The notes under the pieces were generated by a model. It was not told where the DNA came from. It did no database searches and saw only the letters and a list, made by a program, of their open reading frames with translations. From an uncultured Oscillibacter sp. (GTDB taxonomy: Bacteria; Bacillota; Clostridia; Oscillospirales; Oscillospiraceae): DNA of 12,076 nt. This document shows positions 1-6,625 of this stretch, piece by piece; position 1 is the first letter of the stretch, and the number at the start of each line of letters is the position of its first letter. A program made the translations under genes and the position numbers. The DNA is taken from NCBI GenBank assembly GCA_910585245.1, contig CAJUCO010000053.1, positions 1-12,076 on the forward strand, given 5' to 3'.

Positions 1-518
1 GACACGCCGGTGCCGATGGTGGCGAAGGGGTCCCGGGTAAAATAGAGGTTGGGCATGGGGTCCACCACGAAGGGATACCCGTCCCCGGCGGCAGAGAGAA
101 TGTCCGAGAGCTTCTCGCTTTCCCCTTGCAGCTGACTTTTCCGGACGCCTGCCATCATAGTGGAGACCATCTGCTTGTCCGGCATCTTCCCCAGATACTC
201 TCCCAGAAGCACCCGGCTTCTCTTGTCCTTGATGCCCGCCTCGTTCAAAAACTGGATCACCAGCTCCTTGCGGACCTCGTCGCTGGTGATGGAATGGACC
301 ACCAGATCCGTGAGGTAGACCACCTCCACGCCCTGCTGGCGGAGACAGTCGGCAAAGGCGTCGTGCTCCTTTTGCGCCTCTCTAAGATAGGGAATGTCGT
401 CGAACAGCAGCCGCTCCAGATACTCCGGCATCAGGTTCTCTAACTCCTGCCCCGGGCGGTGGAGCAGGACCTTTTTCAGCCGCCCGATCTCGGAGGTGTT
501 ATGGATTCCCGTTTCCAA
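1..518 (-). CDS. arcA: Arginine deiminase, N-terminal part (cut by window edge)
   Basis: The enzyme hydrolyses L-arginine to citrulline and ammonia in the cytoplasm, the first step of the arginine deiminase pathway that yields ATP through carbamate kinase. The 172 visible codons match the family's N-terminus: a start of the type TSEIGRLKKVLLHRPG (about residues 8-23), LTDLVV near 69-74, and the signature PNLYFTRDP at 156-164, whose Asp belongs to the substrate-binding site. The family is about 400-415 residues, so some 240 residues, including the catalytic His and Cys, lie outside the window. I chose the TTG at 516-518 because AGGAG (528-532) lies 9 bases upstream and the protein then begins METGIHNTSEIG; no ATG is suitably placed. 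No carbamate kinase or transcarbamylase gene is visible; the downstream side is off the edge. The family call is very secure, and the start is likely. Confidence 0.93.
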   Translation of the reverse strand, partial: METGIHNTSEIGRLKKVLLHRPGQELENLMPEYLERLLFDDIPYLREAQKEHDAFADCLRQQGVEVVYLTDLVVHSITSDEVRKELVIQFLNEAGIKDKRSRVLLGEYLGKMPDKQMVSTMMAGVRKSQLQGESEKLSDILSAAGDGYPFVVDPMPNLYFTRDPFATIGTGV

Positions 519-604
519 ATGGGCTCACTCCTTTTGCGTTCAAATCATTGGGTGGTTTTAGGGTCTCTGGTTTCGGCGGTTTCATGCGCGGCGGAAAAAA
601 TTAC

Positions 605-638
605 AAAAAGCGGCCTGTCCAGGAATTCCCAGACAGGC
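605..638 (-). terminator. Hairpin plus T-tract upstream of arcA
   Basis: A perfect 7-bp inverted repeat (613-619 GCCTGTC, 632-638 GACAGGC) has a 12-base loop holding the palindrome GGAATTCC. On the minus strand the stem is followed by CGC and five Ts (605-609). It could be a second terminator behind the DUF262 gene or a leader attenuator for arcA, whose start is about 90 bases further on. Confidence 0.5.
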
Positions 639-651
639 AGCTACGCAATTG

Positions 652-707
652 AAAAAACACACCCGCAAAGACGAACCGGCGAAACGCCCCGGTCTTCGTC
701 TCTTTGC
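652..707 (-). terminator. Probable Rho-independent terminator of the DUF262 gene
   Basis: On the minus strand, 40 bases past the stop codon, two arms form an imperfect stem around a GGCGTTTCG loop. One arm contains GACGAAGACCGG and the other CCGGTTCGTC, extended by GCAAAG/CTTTGC at the base. GGGTGTG and then six Ts (652-657) follow. The stem has a small bulge (GA) and the T-run is offset by 7 bases, so it is not ideal, but position and strand fit. Confidence 0.6.
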
Positions 708-746
708 ATGATTTCCGGCTTTTCCGCTTGGAAGTACTAAAACACC

Positions 747-2396
747 CTATGGCGTGATCTGGAAGTAATCCAGCAAGCGTTGGACCTTTTCCTCCTGCTT
801 TGCCCCTAGCGTTTCCGGCGTCCACTCCGGCAGGGCCAGCAGGTCTAAGGCGTCCTGAACCTTGGATTTTTGGTACTCGATCTTCTTCCGGGCAAAAAAC
901 TCGTTCTTCGCCTTGATATTCAGCGCCTTTCCCAGGGGCATCAGATTGCCCAGCAGGTTGATCTGCTCTTCCCAAAGCGTGTCTGTCCATCCGTCGTAGT
1001 GGTTCCACTGCCGGGGCAAAATATGCTCGATGTCATACTTGCCGTCCAGAAATTGAGCAAAGTCCAGCTTTTTCTGATTGGGATTCAGATAGGCGCAAAG
1101 CAGCACAAGCCCCCGCTGGTAGCGCCGCAGCCGGTCTGTCTCTATGGCGGCGGCAAAGGCCACTTTGTCTCCCCCTTCAATGTTGCCGCTGTAGTTGGCC
1201 AAATAATCCCGTTCCATCTCAATATCGGCGCACACCCGATAGATGGTGTCCCGCACCGCGTTGACGGAGTTATACACAAGACCCTTGATAAAGAAATACT
1301 GCACCGTGGCGTGGAGCAGCTCCAGAAACTCCGGCATACGCGCTTCTGGTAACGCGAATTCCCATGCCGTCTCGTCAAAGGTCCCATATTTGTGGAGAAA
1401 CACAAACAGGGGGAAATTCCAGTAGTAGTTGGGATATGTCTCCATAATCTGCCACAGGGCAAAGATCTCGTGGCTTCCGTACCAGGCGGAGTCAATGGCG
1501 TAGATTATTTTCAGGCTCCGCATAATGGCGGCATAGTCCCCCAAAGTCCCCTTCTTCGCAGTAAAGAAGGCCCGCAGGCCGATCTCCTTGCTGCTGTCAT
1601 TTTGCTGCGCCCGCAAGATGTGCATCAGCAGGCGAAAGAGCCAGTCGTGGTTTTCCAGGGCGTTCCAGTCCTCGATAAACGCGGCCTGGGCCTCTTTGGG
1701 TATATTGTGATAGAGCTTGGCCTTGAAGATGTCCGCGTCAGAAAGCGACATTCCCCGGTTGTTGATGGTCTCAAAAATGGTCAGGGCGTCATCCTCCGAA
1801 CCGCAGTGAATGGGCAAAAGCACCACGCTGTCCAAGAGCGTGAGAATCAGATGATTCAGCGCCGCCGCCGTCTGTCCCTTCGTCTGCCACCACTGGTCGA
1901 TCTTTTCGCCGAACAGCTTGTAATTCTCACTAAGCGGGCACTTGGGCACCTTCTCCGCGTCCCCCAGAATGATGGCCTGGAGGTGGAACCGGTCCTCGCT
2001 GATAACCTGGGAATTCACACGGAGTTCATCCGTAAAGGCGGTGGTCAGCGCATCCTCCACCCGCAGGCATCTCTCCAGAGCCACCACGGTGCCCGCCCGA
2101 TGATGGAGCGCTTTAATCAGCAGCAAAAGCGTCGTCAGGCGCTGCTGGCCGTCCACCACCTCCCAGGCCTCGTGGGGCGCCCCGGAGGCAGGGTTGATCA
2201 CAATGTTGCCCAGAAAATAGCTATCCTCTCTGCTCCCCTCCCGGGTCTCCTTCTGCTCGCAAAAGTCGATGATATCCTCCCACAGCTTTTCACAGGGAGC
2301 ATTGTCCCAGGAGTATGGCCGCTGGAAATCGGGAATGATGTACTTTTTGGAAAAAACTTCCCGGATGGTCTCCGGATTTGCGGTAATCGCCTTCAT
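747..2396 (-). CDS. DUF262-DUF1524 protein, GmrSD-like restriction/nuclease candidate
   Basis: A 549-residue single-chain protein of the type found in modification-dependent (type IV) restriction and phosphorothioate-linked defence (GmrSD, SspE and relatives). The N-terminal DUF262 part shows QRPYSW (25-30), the nucleotide-binding-like VDGQQRLTT (82-90) and the family motif TINNRGMSLSDADI (210-223). The C-terminal DUF1524 His-Me/HNH nuclease part shows DIEHILPRQW (455-464, probable catalytic H458), followed by NLLGNLMPL (480-488) and spaced Asn residues near 493 and 498. Both halves appear intact, with no frameshift. ATG at 2394-2396 is preceded by GGGAGGG 6 bases upstream. It has its own promoter and terminator and no methylase, Dnd/Ssp or BREX partner in the window, so it may act alone. 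A nucleotide-driven DNA-cleavage role is known for relatives; the target here is unknown. The family call is secure, and the defence role is inferred. Confidence 0.88.
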   Translation of the reverse strand: MKAITANPETIREVFSKKYIIPDFQRPYSWDNAPCEKLWEDIIDFCEQKETREGSREDSYFLGNIVINPASGAPHEAWEVVDGQQRLTTLLLLIKALHHRAGTVVALERCLRVEDALTTAFTDELRVNSQVISEDRFHLQAIILGDAEKVPKCPLSENYKLFGEKIDQWWQTKGQTAAALNHLILTLLDSVVLLPIHCGSEDDALTIFETINNRGMSLSDADIFKAKLYHNIPKEAQAAFIEDWNALENHDWLFRLLMHILRAQQNDSSKEIGLRAFFTAKKGTLGDYAAIMRSLKIIYAIDSAWYGSHEIFALWQIMETYPNYYWNFPLFVFLHKYGTFDETAWEFALPEARMPEFLELLHATVQYFFIKGLVYNSVNAVRDTIYRVCADIEMERDYLANYSGNIEGGDKVAFAAAIETDRLRRYQRGLVLLCAYLNPNQKKLDFAQFLDGKYDIEHILPRQWNHYDGWTDTLWEEQINLLGNLMPLGKALNIKAKNEFFARKKIEYQKSKVQDALDLLALPEWTPETLGAKQEEKVQRLLDYFQITP

Positions 2397-2432
2397 GCCA
2401 AACCCTCCCTTATAGAAGCAAACGATACCGCT

Positions 2433-2462
2433 ATTATAGGGCAGGCCTCAACATAAACGCAA
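2433..2462 (-). promoter_or_regulatory. Sigma-A-type promoter of the DUF262 gene
   Basis: On the minus strand, TTGCGT (2457-2462) and a perfect TATAAT (2433-2438) are separated by 18 bases. The predicted start of transcription is about 2426, giving a leader of about 30 bases before the ATG. The -10 is consensus and the -35 matches at four positions. Confidence 0.6.
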
Positions 2463-2524
2463 GTCCCGACAGAAAAAAATCCAGCCCCCGGGCCGTTGAA
2501 ACAATGTTTCCACAGCCGTGGGAT

Positions 2525-2563
2525 GCGGCTTTTTGAGAAGCCGCCCCCAGCTTGTCAAAAAAG
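2525..2563 (+). repeat. Stem-loop repeat, copy 1 (inverted relative to 2702-2741)
   Basis: A 7-bp stem GCGGCTT/AAGCCGC (2525-2531, 2538-2544) is followed by a tail ending GCTTGTCAAAAAAG. The same arrangement, with about 80% identity by eye, is found on the opposite strand at 2702-2741. The pair frames a hairpin-rich spacer. It might be a dispersed genomic repeat; only two copies are visible here. Confidence 0.5.
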
Positions 2564-2606
2564 TGCTGTTTAAAATGTTTAAAAGGGAGCGGAAAGGAAA
2601 AGCGCT

Positions 2607-2640
2607 ACGAGAGAAACCCATCAGGGGTTTCTCTCGTTTT
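2607..2640. terminator. Perfect 13-bp hairpin, probable terminator
   Basis: ACGAGAGAAACCC (2607-2619) pairs perfectly with 2625-2637 around a 5-base loop. Four Ts follow on the plus strand; on the minus strand AGCGC and then TTTT follow. It lies between spoIIP and the DUF262 promoter, both on the minus strand, so it most likely stops transcription out of spoIIP. The T-runs are short. Confidence 0.5.
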
Positions 2641-2647
2641 GAATCAG

Positions 2648-2683
2648 AAGGTTTTCAGACCTTTTGAAAGGTCTGAAAACCTT
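2648..2683. repeat. 17-bp perfect inverted repeat (hairpin)
   Basis: The arm 2648-2664 (AAGGTTTTCAGACCTTT) pairs perfectly with 2667-2683, leaving only two bases between them. It folds equally well from either strand and has no adjoining T-run, so the role could be termination, 3'-end protection or a protein-binding palindrome. Confidence 0.6.
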
Positions 2684-2685
2684 GC

Positions 2686-2719
2686 TCAGGTTGGCGAAAA
2701 TCCTTTTTCGACAGCCTGA
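2686..2719. repeat. Imperfect 15-position hairpin
   Basis: TCAGGTTGGCGAAAA (2686-2700) pairs with 2705-2719 at 14 of 15 positions (one G-A mismatch, one G-T wobble) around a TCCT loop. It directly follows the spoIIP terminal hairpin on the minus strand. No T-run is present. Confidence 0.5.
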
Positions 2720-2741
2720 AGGCGGCTTTTTAAGAAGCCGC
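2702..2741 (-). repeat. Stem-loop repeat, copy 2, overlapping the spoIIP stop codon
   Basis: On the minus strand an 8-bp stem GGCGGCTT/AAGCCGCC (2735-2742 with 2721-2728) has the spoIIP TAA stop (2730-2732) inside its loop and is followed by GCTGTCGAAAAAGG. It matches the plus-strand copy at 2525-2563. It probably serves as the spoIIP 3'-end hairpin, although a clear T-tract is lacking. Confidence 0.5.
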
Positions 2742-3935
2742 CTCCCCGTTTTCCCCACTTTTCGAATGTCCCGCGCCTTCTCCCTTCTCTTGCAGCACCG
2801 CCGCCAGACGCTCCGCGAAGAGCCGCCCCGCCAAGACGGCCTCCTCCGGGGAATTTCCCGCGGCCCCCACCTCCAAAAGCAGCGACCCGGTGGTGGCGTG
2901 CTGGTTATAGCGGGAGTTTCGCAACAGCACCGGCCGCATCAACGTGGGATAATGCTCCAATATGTCCTGCTGCACCGCCGCCGCCAGCCGCAGGTTCTCC
3001 AGCCAGTTGGGGTGCTCCAAGCCGCTGCCGTCGCTGCCCATCACCAGGGACATCTGGGCCGGAACTCCCACCCCCTCCACCTCTGAAACCGCCTTGTACT
3101 GGTTCCCCTGCCCGTCTTCAATGGCGTCCCGGTGGACGTCCAGAACAAAGCGAATGGAGGGATACTGTTCCAGATACTTCCGTATGGAGACCAGCGCCCG
3201 GTCATAGGACCCGGTGTAGTTGGGGTAGTCGTACAGCGTCCGGTCATGGAGGACGGAGATCCCCGCCTCCCCCAGGACCTCCGCCATCTCGTCCCCCACC
3301 TTCACCACGTTATAACGGTAATCTGTGGTCCGGTAGTCCCCGGACCAGACAATTTCCGTGCCGGGAGCCGGGGTATAGGCCTCGCTTCCGTGGGTGTGGA
3401 GAATCAGAACCTGCGGTCCCTCCTCCCCCAGGGCCGCCGCAAAGGGCGCTTGCACCTCCGGGACGGACAGCTCATGGCCGGTGGAATTGCTGATGTACAC
3501 CCGCCCGCAGACGGTGTAACCGCTGGGGTCTGTGGGGATCAGAGTCTTGGCGGGGACGCCGTTGTCCGCCGCCAGGGGGGCCGCCGGTTCCACCGGCGTC
3601 TCCTCCACCGGCATCACCACGGGGGCCCGGGTCTCTCCGTCCTCCTCCGGCGGCTCCTGCCGCTCCAGAGATTGAAACGCCGCCACGTCCTCCCGGGCCG
3701 CCAGCAGCAGCGCCGACTCCCCAATGGCCAGCGCCGCCGCCGGGGACAGTCCGCCGTCCAAGCGCAAATCCCCTAACTCCCAGCGCAAGGCCCGCTCCGG
3801 CAGGGCTGCCGCCAGGGCCTTGGCCGCCGCCGCCGCGGTGTCGCTTCCCGCAGTGACCCCGGCCACCCACAGCGTCCCCGCCGCCAGAAGGGCCGCCTCC
3901 ATCCGCCGGAGAATTTTGCCGCTCTTTTGTTTCAT
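2730..3935 (-). CDS. spoIIP: Stage II sporulation protein P (peptidoglycan amidase)
   Basis: SpoIIP is a membrane-anchored N-acetylmuramoyl-L-alanine amidase (also an endopeptidase in B. subtilis) that works with SpoIID and SpoIIM to thin septal peptidoglycan during engulfment. In this 401-residue protein a positively charged start and a hydrophobic segment (about residues 12-30) form the membrane anchor. A Pro/Glu-rich linker follows (about 90-125), then the SpoIIP catalytic domain with ILHTHGSEAY (178-187), LDVHRDA (265-271) and NQHATTGSLLLEVGAAGNS (344-362). The conserved His and Glu in these motifs are the expected zinc and catalytic residues. I chose ATG at 3933-3935 because GAGGTG lies 7 bases upstream; an in-frame GTG two codons earlier sits too close to that site. 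It is monocistronic and divergent from yfmF. I could not recognise a sigma-E or sigma-F promoter with confidence. The terminal hairpin overlaps its stop codon. Confidence 0.95.
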   Translation of the reverse strand: MKQKSGKILRRMEAALLAAGTLWVAGVTAGSDTAAAAAKALAAALPERALRWELGDLRLDGGLSPAAALAIGESALLLAAREDVAAFQSLERQEPPEEDGETRAPVVMPVEETPVEPAAPLAADNGVPAKTLIPTDPSGYTVCGRVYISNSTGHELSVPEVQAPFAAALGEEGPQVLILHTHGSEAYTPAPGTEIVWSGDYRTTDYRYNVVKVGDEMAEVLGEAGISVLHDRTLYDYPNYTGSYDRALVSIRKYLEQYPSIRFVLDVHRDAIEDGQGNQYKAVSEVEGVGVPAQMSLVMGSDGSGLEHPNWLENLRLAAAVQQDILEHYPTLMRPVLLRNSRYNQHATTGSLLLEVGAAGNSPEEAVLAGRLFAERLAAVLQEKGEGAGHSKSGENGEAAS

Positions 3936-3968
3936 ATCCACTCACCTCTGGGACAACCTATGACCGGC

Positions 3969-4002
3969 GGGCGGGAAATATGTCAGTCTTGCAATCCCGC
4001 CC
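3969..4002. promoter_or_regulatory. Perfect inverted repeat in the spoIIP-yfmF divergent region
   Basis: GGGCGGGA (3969-3976) and TCCCGCCC (3995-4002) form a perfect 8-bp dyad with an 18-base centre. The right arm lies inside the -35/-10 spacer of the yfmF promoter, and the whole dyad lies upstream of the spoIIP start. It could be an operator or a leader hairpin of spoIIP mRNA. No protein is assigned. Confidence 0.4.
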
Positions 4003-4017
4003 TTTTCAGTATATACT
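3989..4017 (+). promoter_or_regulatory. Sigma-A-type promoter of the yfmF-yfmH-lgt-folD operon
   Basis: TTGCAA (3989-3994) and TATACT (4012-4017) are separated by the optimal 17 bases; each hexamer has five of six consensus bases or close to it. Predicted transcription start is near 4024, giving a leader of about 70 bases to the GTG start of yfmF. The -10 sits within the palindrome AGTATATACT. Confidence 0.7.
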
Positions 4018-4093
4018 TGGGTATACGTGATAACTCCGGTCTTTTTTGGGACCAGATTCCGACTCCACGATTCCACAAAAGGAGCTGAACTTT

Positions 4094-5356
4094 GTGACAA
4101 GAACCCAACTCGCCAGCGGCGTGTTCCTCACGTATCTGCCGGCGAAAAAATTCAAGACAAGCCTCCTCTCCGCTCAATTCGTCGTCCCCCTCCAGTGGGA
4201 GACCGCCTCCGCCAACGCCCTCCTCTCCGCCATCCTCCGGCGGGGCACCGTCTCCTGTCCGGACATGGGGGCCCTCTCCCGGCGTTTGGACAAGCTCTAT
4301 GGCGCCCGCATCGACGCCACCATTCGGAAAAAGGGCGAAACCCAGTGCGTGGGCTTTGTAGCCAGCCTCATCGACGACCGCTTTGCCCCTGGCGGCGAGC
4401 GTCTTCTGGAGCCCGCCGCCGCCCTGCTGGGGGAGCTGGTTTGCCACCCCGTCACCCGGGACGGCCTGTTCCTGGAGGAGTATTTTGAAAATGAGAAAAC
4501 CAACCTCATCGACGCCATTCGCAGCATATTGAACGACAAACGGGCCTATGCCGACAGCCGCCTTCTTCAGGAGATGTGCGCCGGGGAGCCTTACGGGGTG
4601 CCCCGTCTTGGCAACGAGCAAATCACCGCCGCCCTCCACCCTCAACTCCTCTACAGCGCCTATCAGCAGCTGATCGCCTCCTCCCGGCTGGAGATTTTCT
4701 ATAGCGGCAGCGCGCCGCAAAACCGGGTGGAGAACGCCCTCCGCTCCGCCCTGGCGGACCTGCCCCGCTCCAAGGTGTCCGCCCCGCCGGAATCGTCCCT
4801 TCATGTCCCGTCCCAGGAGCCCCGCTTCCTCACCGAGCGCCTGGACGTCACCCAGGGGAAATTGGGTATGGGTTTTGCCTGTGAAAGCGGCGACACCGCC
4901 GCCCTGCTTCTGGGCAACACCCTCTTTGGCGGTAGCAGCAACTCCAAACTCTTTTTAAACGTCCGGGAGAAGCTGTCCCTCTGCTACTACGCCTCCTCCC
5001 TCTTCCACCGGCAAAAGGGCCTTATCACCGTCTCCTCCGGCATTGAGTTTGAAAACCGGCAAAAGGCCATGGACGAAATCCTTGCCCAGCTGGAGGCCGT
5101 CCAAAAGGGCAACCTGGAGCCCTGGGAGCTGGAGGCCGCCCGGAGCACCCTTTTGAACGCCTACGCCTCCATGGGCGACTCTCAGGGGAAACTGGAGAAC
5201 TTCTATTTGGGCCAAACCGCCACCGGCCAGAACGAGTCTCCGGAGGAGCTGGCGGCTCAGGTCCGTTCCGCCACCCCGGAGCGCATTTTCAACGCCATGA
5301 GCACCGTGAAACTGGACACCGTATACTTCCTGGAGGGAAAGGAGGCGGAGGCATGA
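4094..5356 (+). CDS. yfmF: M16-family peptidase-like protein YfmF (zinc motif absent)
   Basis: This 420-residue member of the M16 (pitrilysin/processing-peptidase) fold belongs to the group annotated as EF-P 5-aminopentanol modification-associated protein YfmF (ymfF in B. subtilis). No HxxEH zinc motif is present in the N-terminal half, where the corresponding helix reads ANALLSAILRRGTV. It is thus the non-catalytic partner of the downstream YfmH, as in heterodimeric M16 enzymes. Typical features are LDKLYGARID (about 74-83), the second-domain segment GKLGMGFACESGD and NVREKLSLCYYASS, the usual M16 C-terminal substrate-pocket region. I chose GTG 4094-4096: AAAAGGAG (4077-4084) is 9 bases upstream, whereas the in-frame ATG at 4046 has no ribosome binding site and would add a poor 16-residue leader. 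It is first gene in the operon and overlaps yfmH by 4 bases (ATGA). The family is secure; the exact biochemical role is not established. Confidence 0.88.
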   Translation: MTRTQLASGVFLTYLPAKKFKTSLLSAQFVVPLQWETASANALLSAILRRGTVSCPDMGALSRRLDKLYGARIDATIRKKGETQCVGFVASLIDDRFAPGGERLLEPAAALLGELVCHPVTRDGLFLEEYFENEKTNLIDAIRSILNDKRAYADSRLLQEMCAGEPYGVPRLGNEQITAALHPQLLYSAYQQLIASSRLEIFYSGSAPQNRVENALRSALADLPRSKVSAPPESSLHVPSQEPRFLTERLDVTQGKLGMGFACESGDTAALLLGNTLFGGSSNSKLFLNVREKLSLCYYASSLFHRQKGLITVSSGIEFENRQKAMDEILAQLEAVQKGNLEPWELEAARSTLLNAYASMGDSQGKLENFYLGQTATGQNESPEELAAQVRSATPERIFNAMSTVKLDTVYFLEGKEAEA

Positions 5357-6624
5357 AACCCGTCTTGTATGAGTGCCTGGGAGAGACCGTCTACCGGGAA
5401 ACCCTGCCCAACGGCCTGGAAATCCGCGTGGTCCCCAAGCCGGACCATGTGAAAAAATACGCCTTCTTCGCCACCCGGTACGGCGGCATGGATACCCGTT
5501 TTCAGTTAAACGGCCAGTGGGTGGAAACCCCCGCCGGTATCGCCCACTATCTTGAGCACAAGATGTTCGACACCAAAGAGGGCAACGCCCTTCAAGAACT
5601 GGCCAAAAACGGCGCGGAACCCAACGCCTTCACCTCCAATGCCATGACCGGCTACTACTTTGACTCCACAGACCACTTCGACGAAAATCTGGAGATCCTG
5701 CTGTCCTTTGTCTCCATCCCCTACTTCACAGAGGAGAGCGTGGCCAAGGAACAAGGCATCATCGGCCAGGAGATCCGCATGATCGAGGACAACCCCGACT
5801 GGCAGCTTTACGTTCGGATGCTCCGGGCCCTCTACCGTGTCCACACCTCCCGAACCTCCATCGCCGGGACCGTGGAGAGCATCTCCCACATCACGGCGGA
5901 GACCCTCTACGACTGCCACAGGGCCTTCTACACCCCGTCCAACATGATTTTGACGGTGGTGGGCAATGTGGACCCCGTTCAAGTCGCCGGTCTCGCCCGC
6001 CGGATACTGCCCAAAGAGGGCGGCCCCGCGATTCCCAGGGACTACGGCCACGAGCCGGAGACCGTGGCCCAGCGAGAGACCCGCCTCGCCATGGAGGTCT
6101 CCAGTCCCCAGTTCCTGTGGGCCTATAAGTGCCGCCCCACCCGGGAGGGGGAGGACCGCCTCCGCCGCATGGTGCTGGGTGATCTGGCCTGCGACCTGCT
6201 TTTGGGCGAGTCCAGCCCCCTGTATCAGCGGCTTTACAGCCAGGGCCTTGTCAACTCCAGCTTCGGCGGCGCTTTCGAGCTGATGCCCGGCGTTGCCTAT
6301 CTCTACGCCGGCGGCGAGAGCAAGGAACCCCGGACCGTGGCCGCCGAGATTCAAAAGGAGGCGGACCGGCTGATCCGCCAGGGCGTGGACGCGGACTTCT
6401 TCCAGCGGACGGTCCGGGCCAACTTCGGTTCCAATCTCCGGGGTCTGGACTCCTTTGAGAACATCGCCGTCTCCCTCACCGAGGGACAGTTTGGCGGCTA
6501 CGATCCCTTCCTTTTCCCCCAGGTCTTCGATTCCATCACCCAGGAGGACGTGCTGGACTTCCTGAAGGAAAACGTCACGGAGGAACAGGCCGCCCTTAGC
6601 GAAATCGTCCCCAAGGAGGCTTGA
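5353..6624 (+). CDS. yfmH: M16-family zinc peptidase YfmH
   Basis: This 423-residue M16B-type metallopeptidase belongs to the group annotated as EF-P 5-aminopentanol modification-associated protein YfmH (ymfH in B. subtilis). The inverted zinc motif is intact: H65-Y-L-E68-H69 in AGIAHYLEHKMFD. EQGIIGQEIRM (133-143) supplies the likely third zinc ligand, E140 by position. RLYSQGLVNSSFGG in the second half is the expected M16 C-terminal signature. ATG at 5353 overlaps the yfmF stop and is preceded by GGAGGCGGAGG, implying translational coupling and a YfmF-YfmH heterodimer with one active site, like mitochondrial processing peptidase. The substrate is unknown; involvement with EF-P modification is taken from family naming, and no efp or known modification gene occurs in the window. 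Confidence 0.9.
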   Translation: MKPVLYECLGETVYRETLPNGLEIRVVPKPDHVKKYAFFATRYGGMDTRFQLNGQWVETPAGIAHYLEHKMFDTKEGNALQELAKNGAEPNAFTSNAMTGYYFDSTDHFDENLEILLSFVSIPYFTEESVAKEQGIIGQEIRMIEDNPDWQLYVRMLRALYRVHTSRTSIAGTVESISHITAETLYDCHRAFYTPSNMILTVVGNVDPVQVAGLARRILPKEGGPAIPRDYGHEPETVAQRETRLAMEVSSPQFLWAYKCRPTREGEDRLRRMVLGDLACDLLLGESSPLYQRLYSQGLVNSSFGGAFELMPGVAYLYAGGESKEPRTVAAEIQKEADRLIRQGVDADFFQRTVRANFGSNLRGLDSFENIAVSLTEGQFGGYDPFLFPQVFDSITQEDVLDFLKENVTEEQAALSEIVPKEA

Positions 6625-6625
6625 T

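Noticed and set aside
1392..2456. Plus-strand open frame (354 codons) opposite the DUF262 gene
   Set aside because: The opposite strand has clear DUF262/DUF1524 motifs, promoter, ribosome binding site and terminator; this frame has none.
3936..3941. In-frame GTG as an earlier spoIIP start
   Set aside because: The GAGGTG ribosome binding site directly abuts it; the ATG two codons later has proper spacing.
4046..4093. Upstream ATG extending yfmF by 16 residues
   Set aside because: It has no ribosome binding site and the added residues do not look like an M16 N-terminus, whereas the GTG at 4094 has AAAAGGAG well placed.
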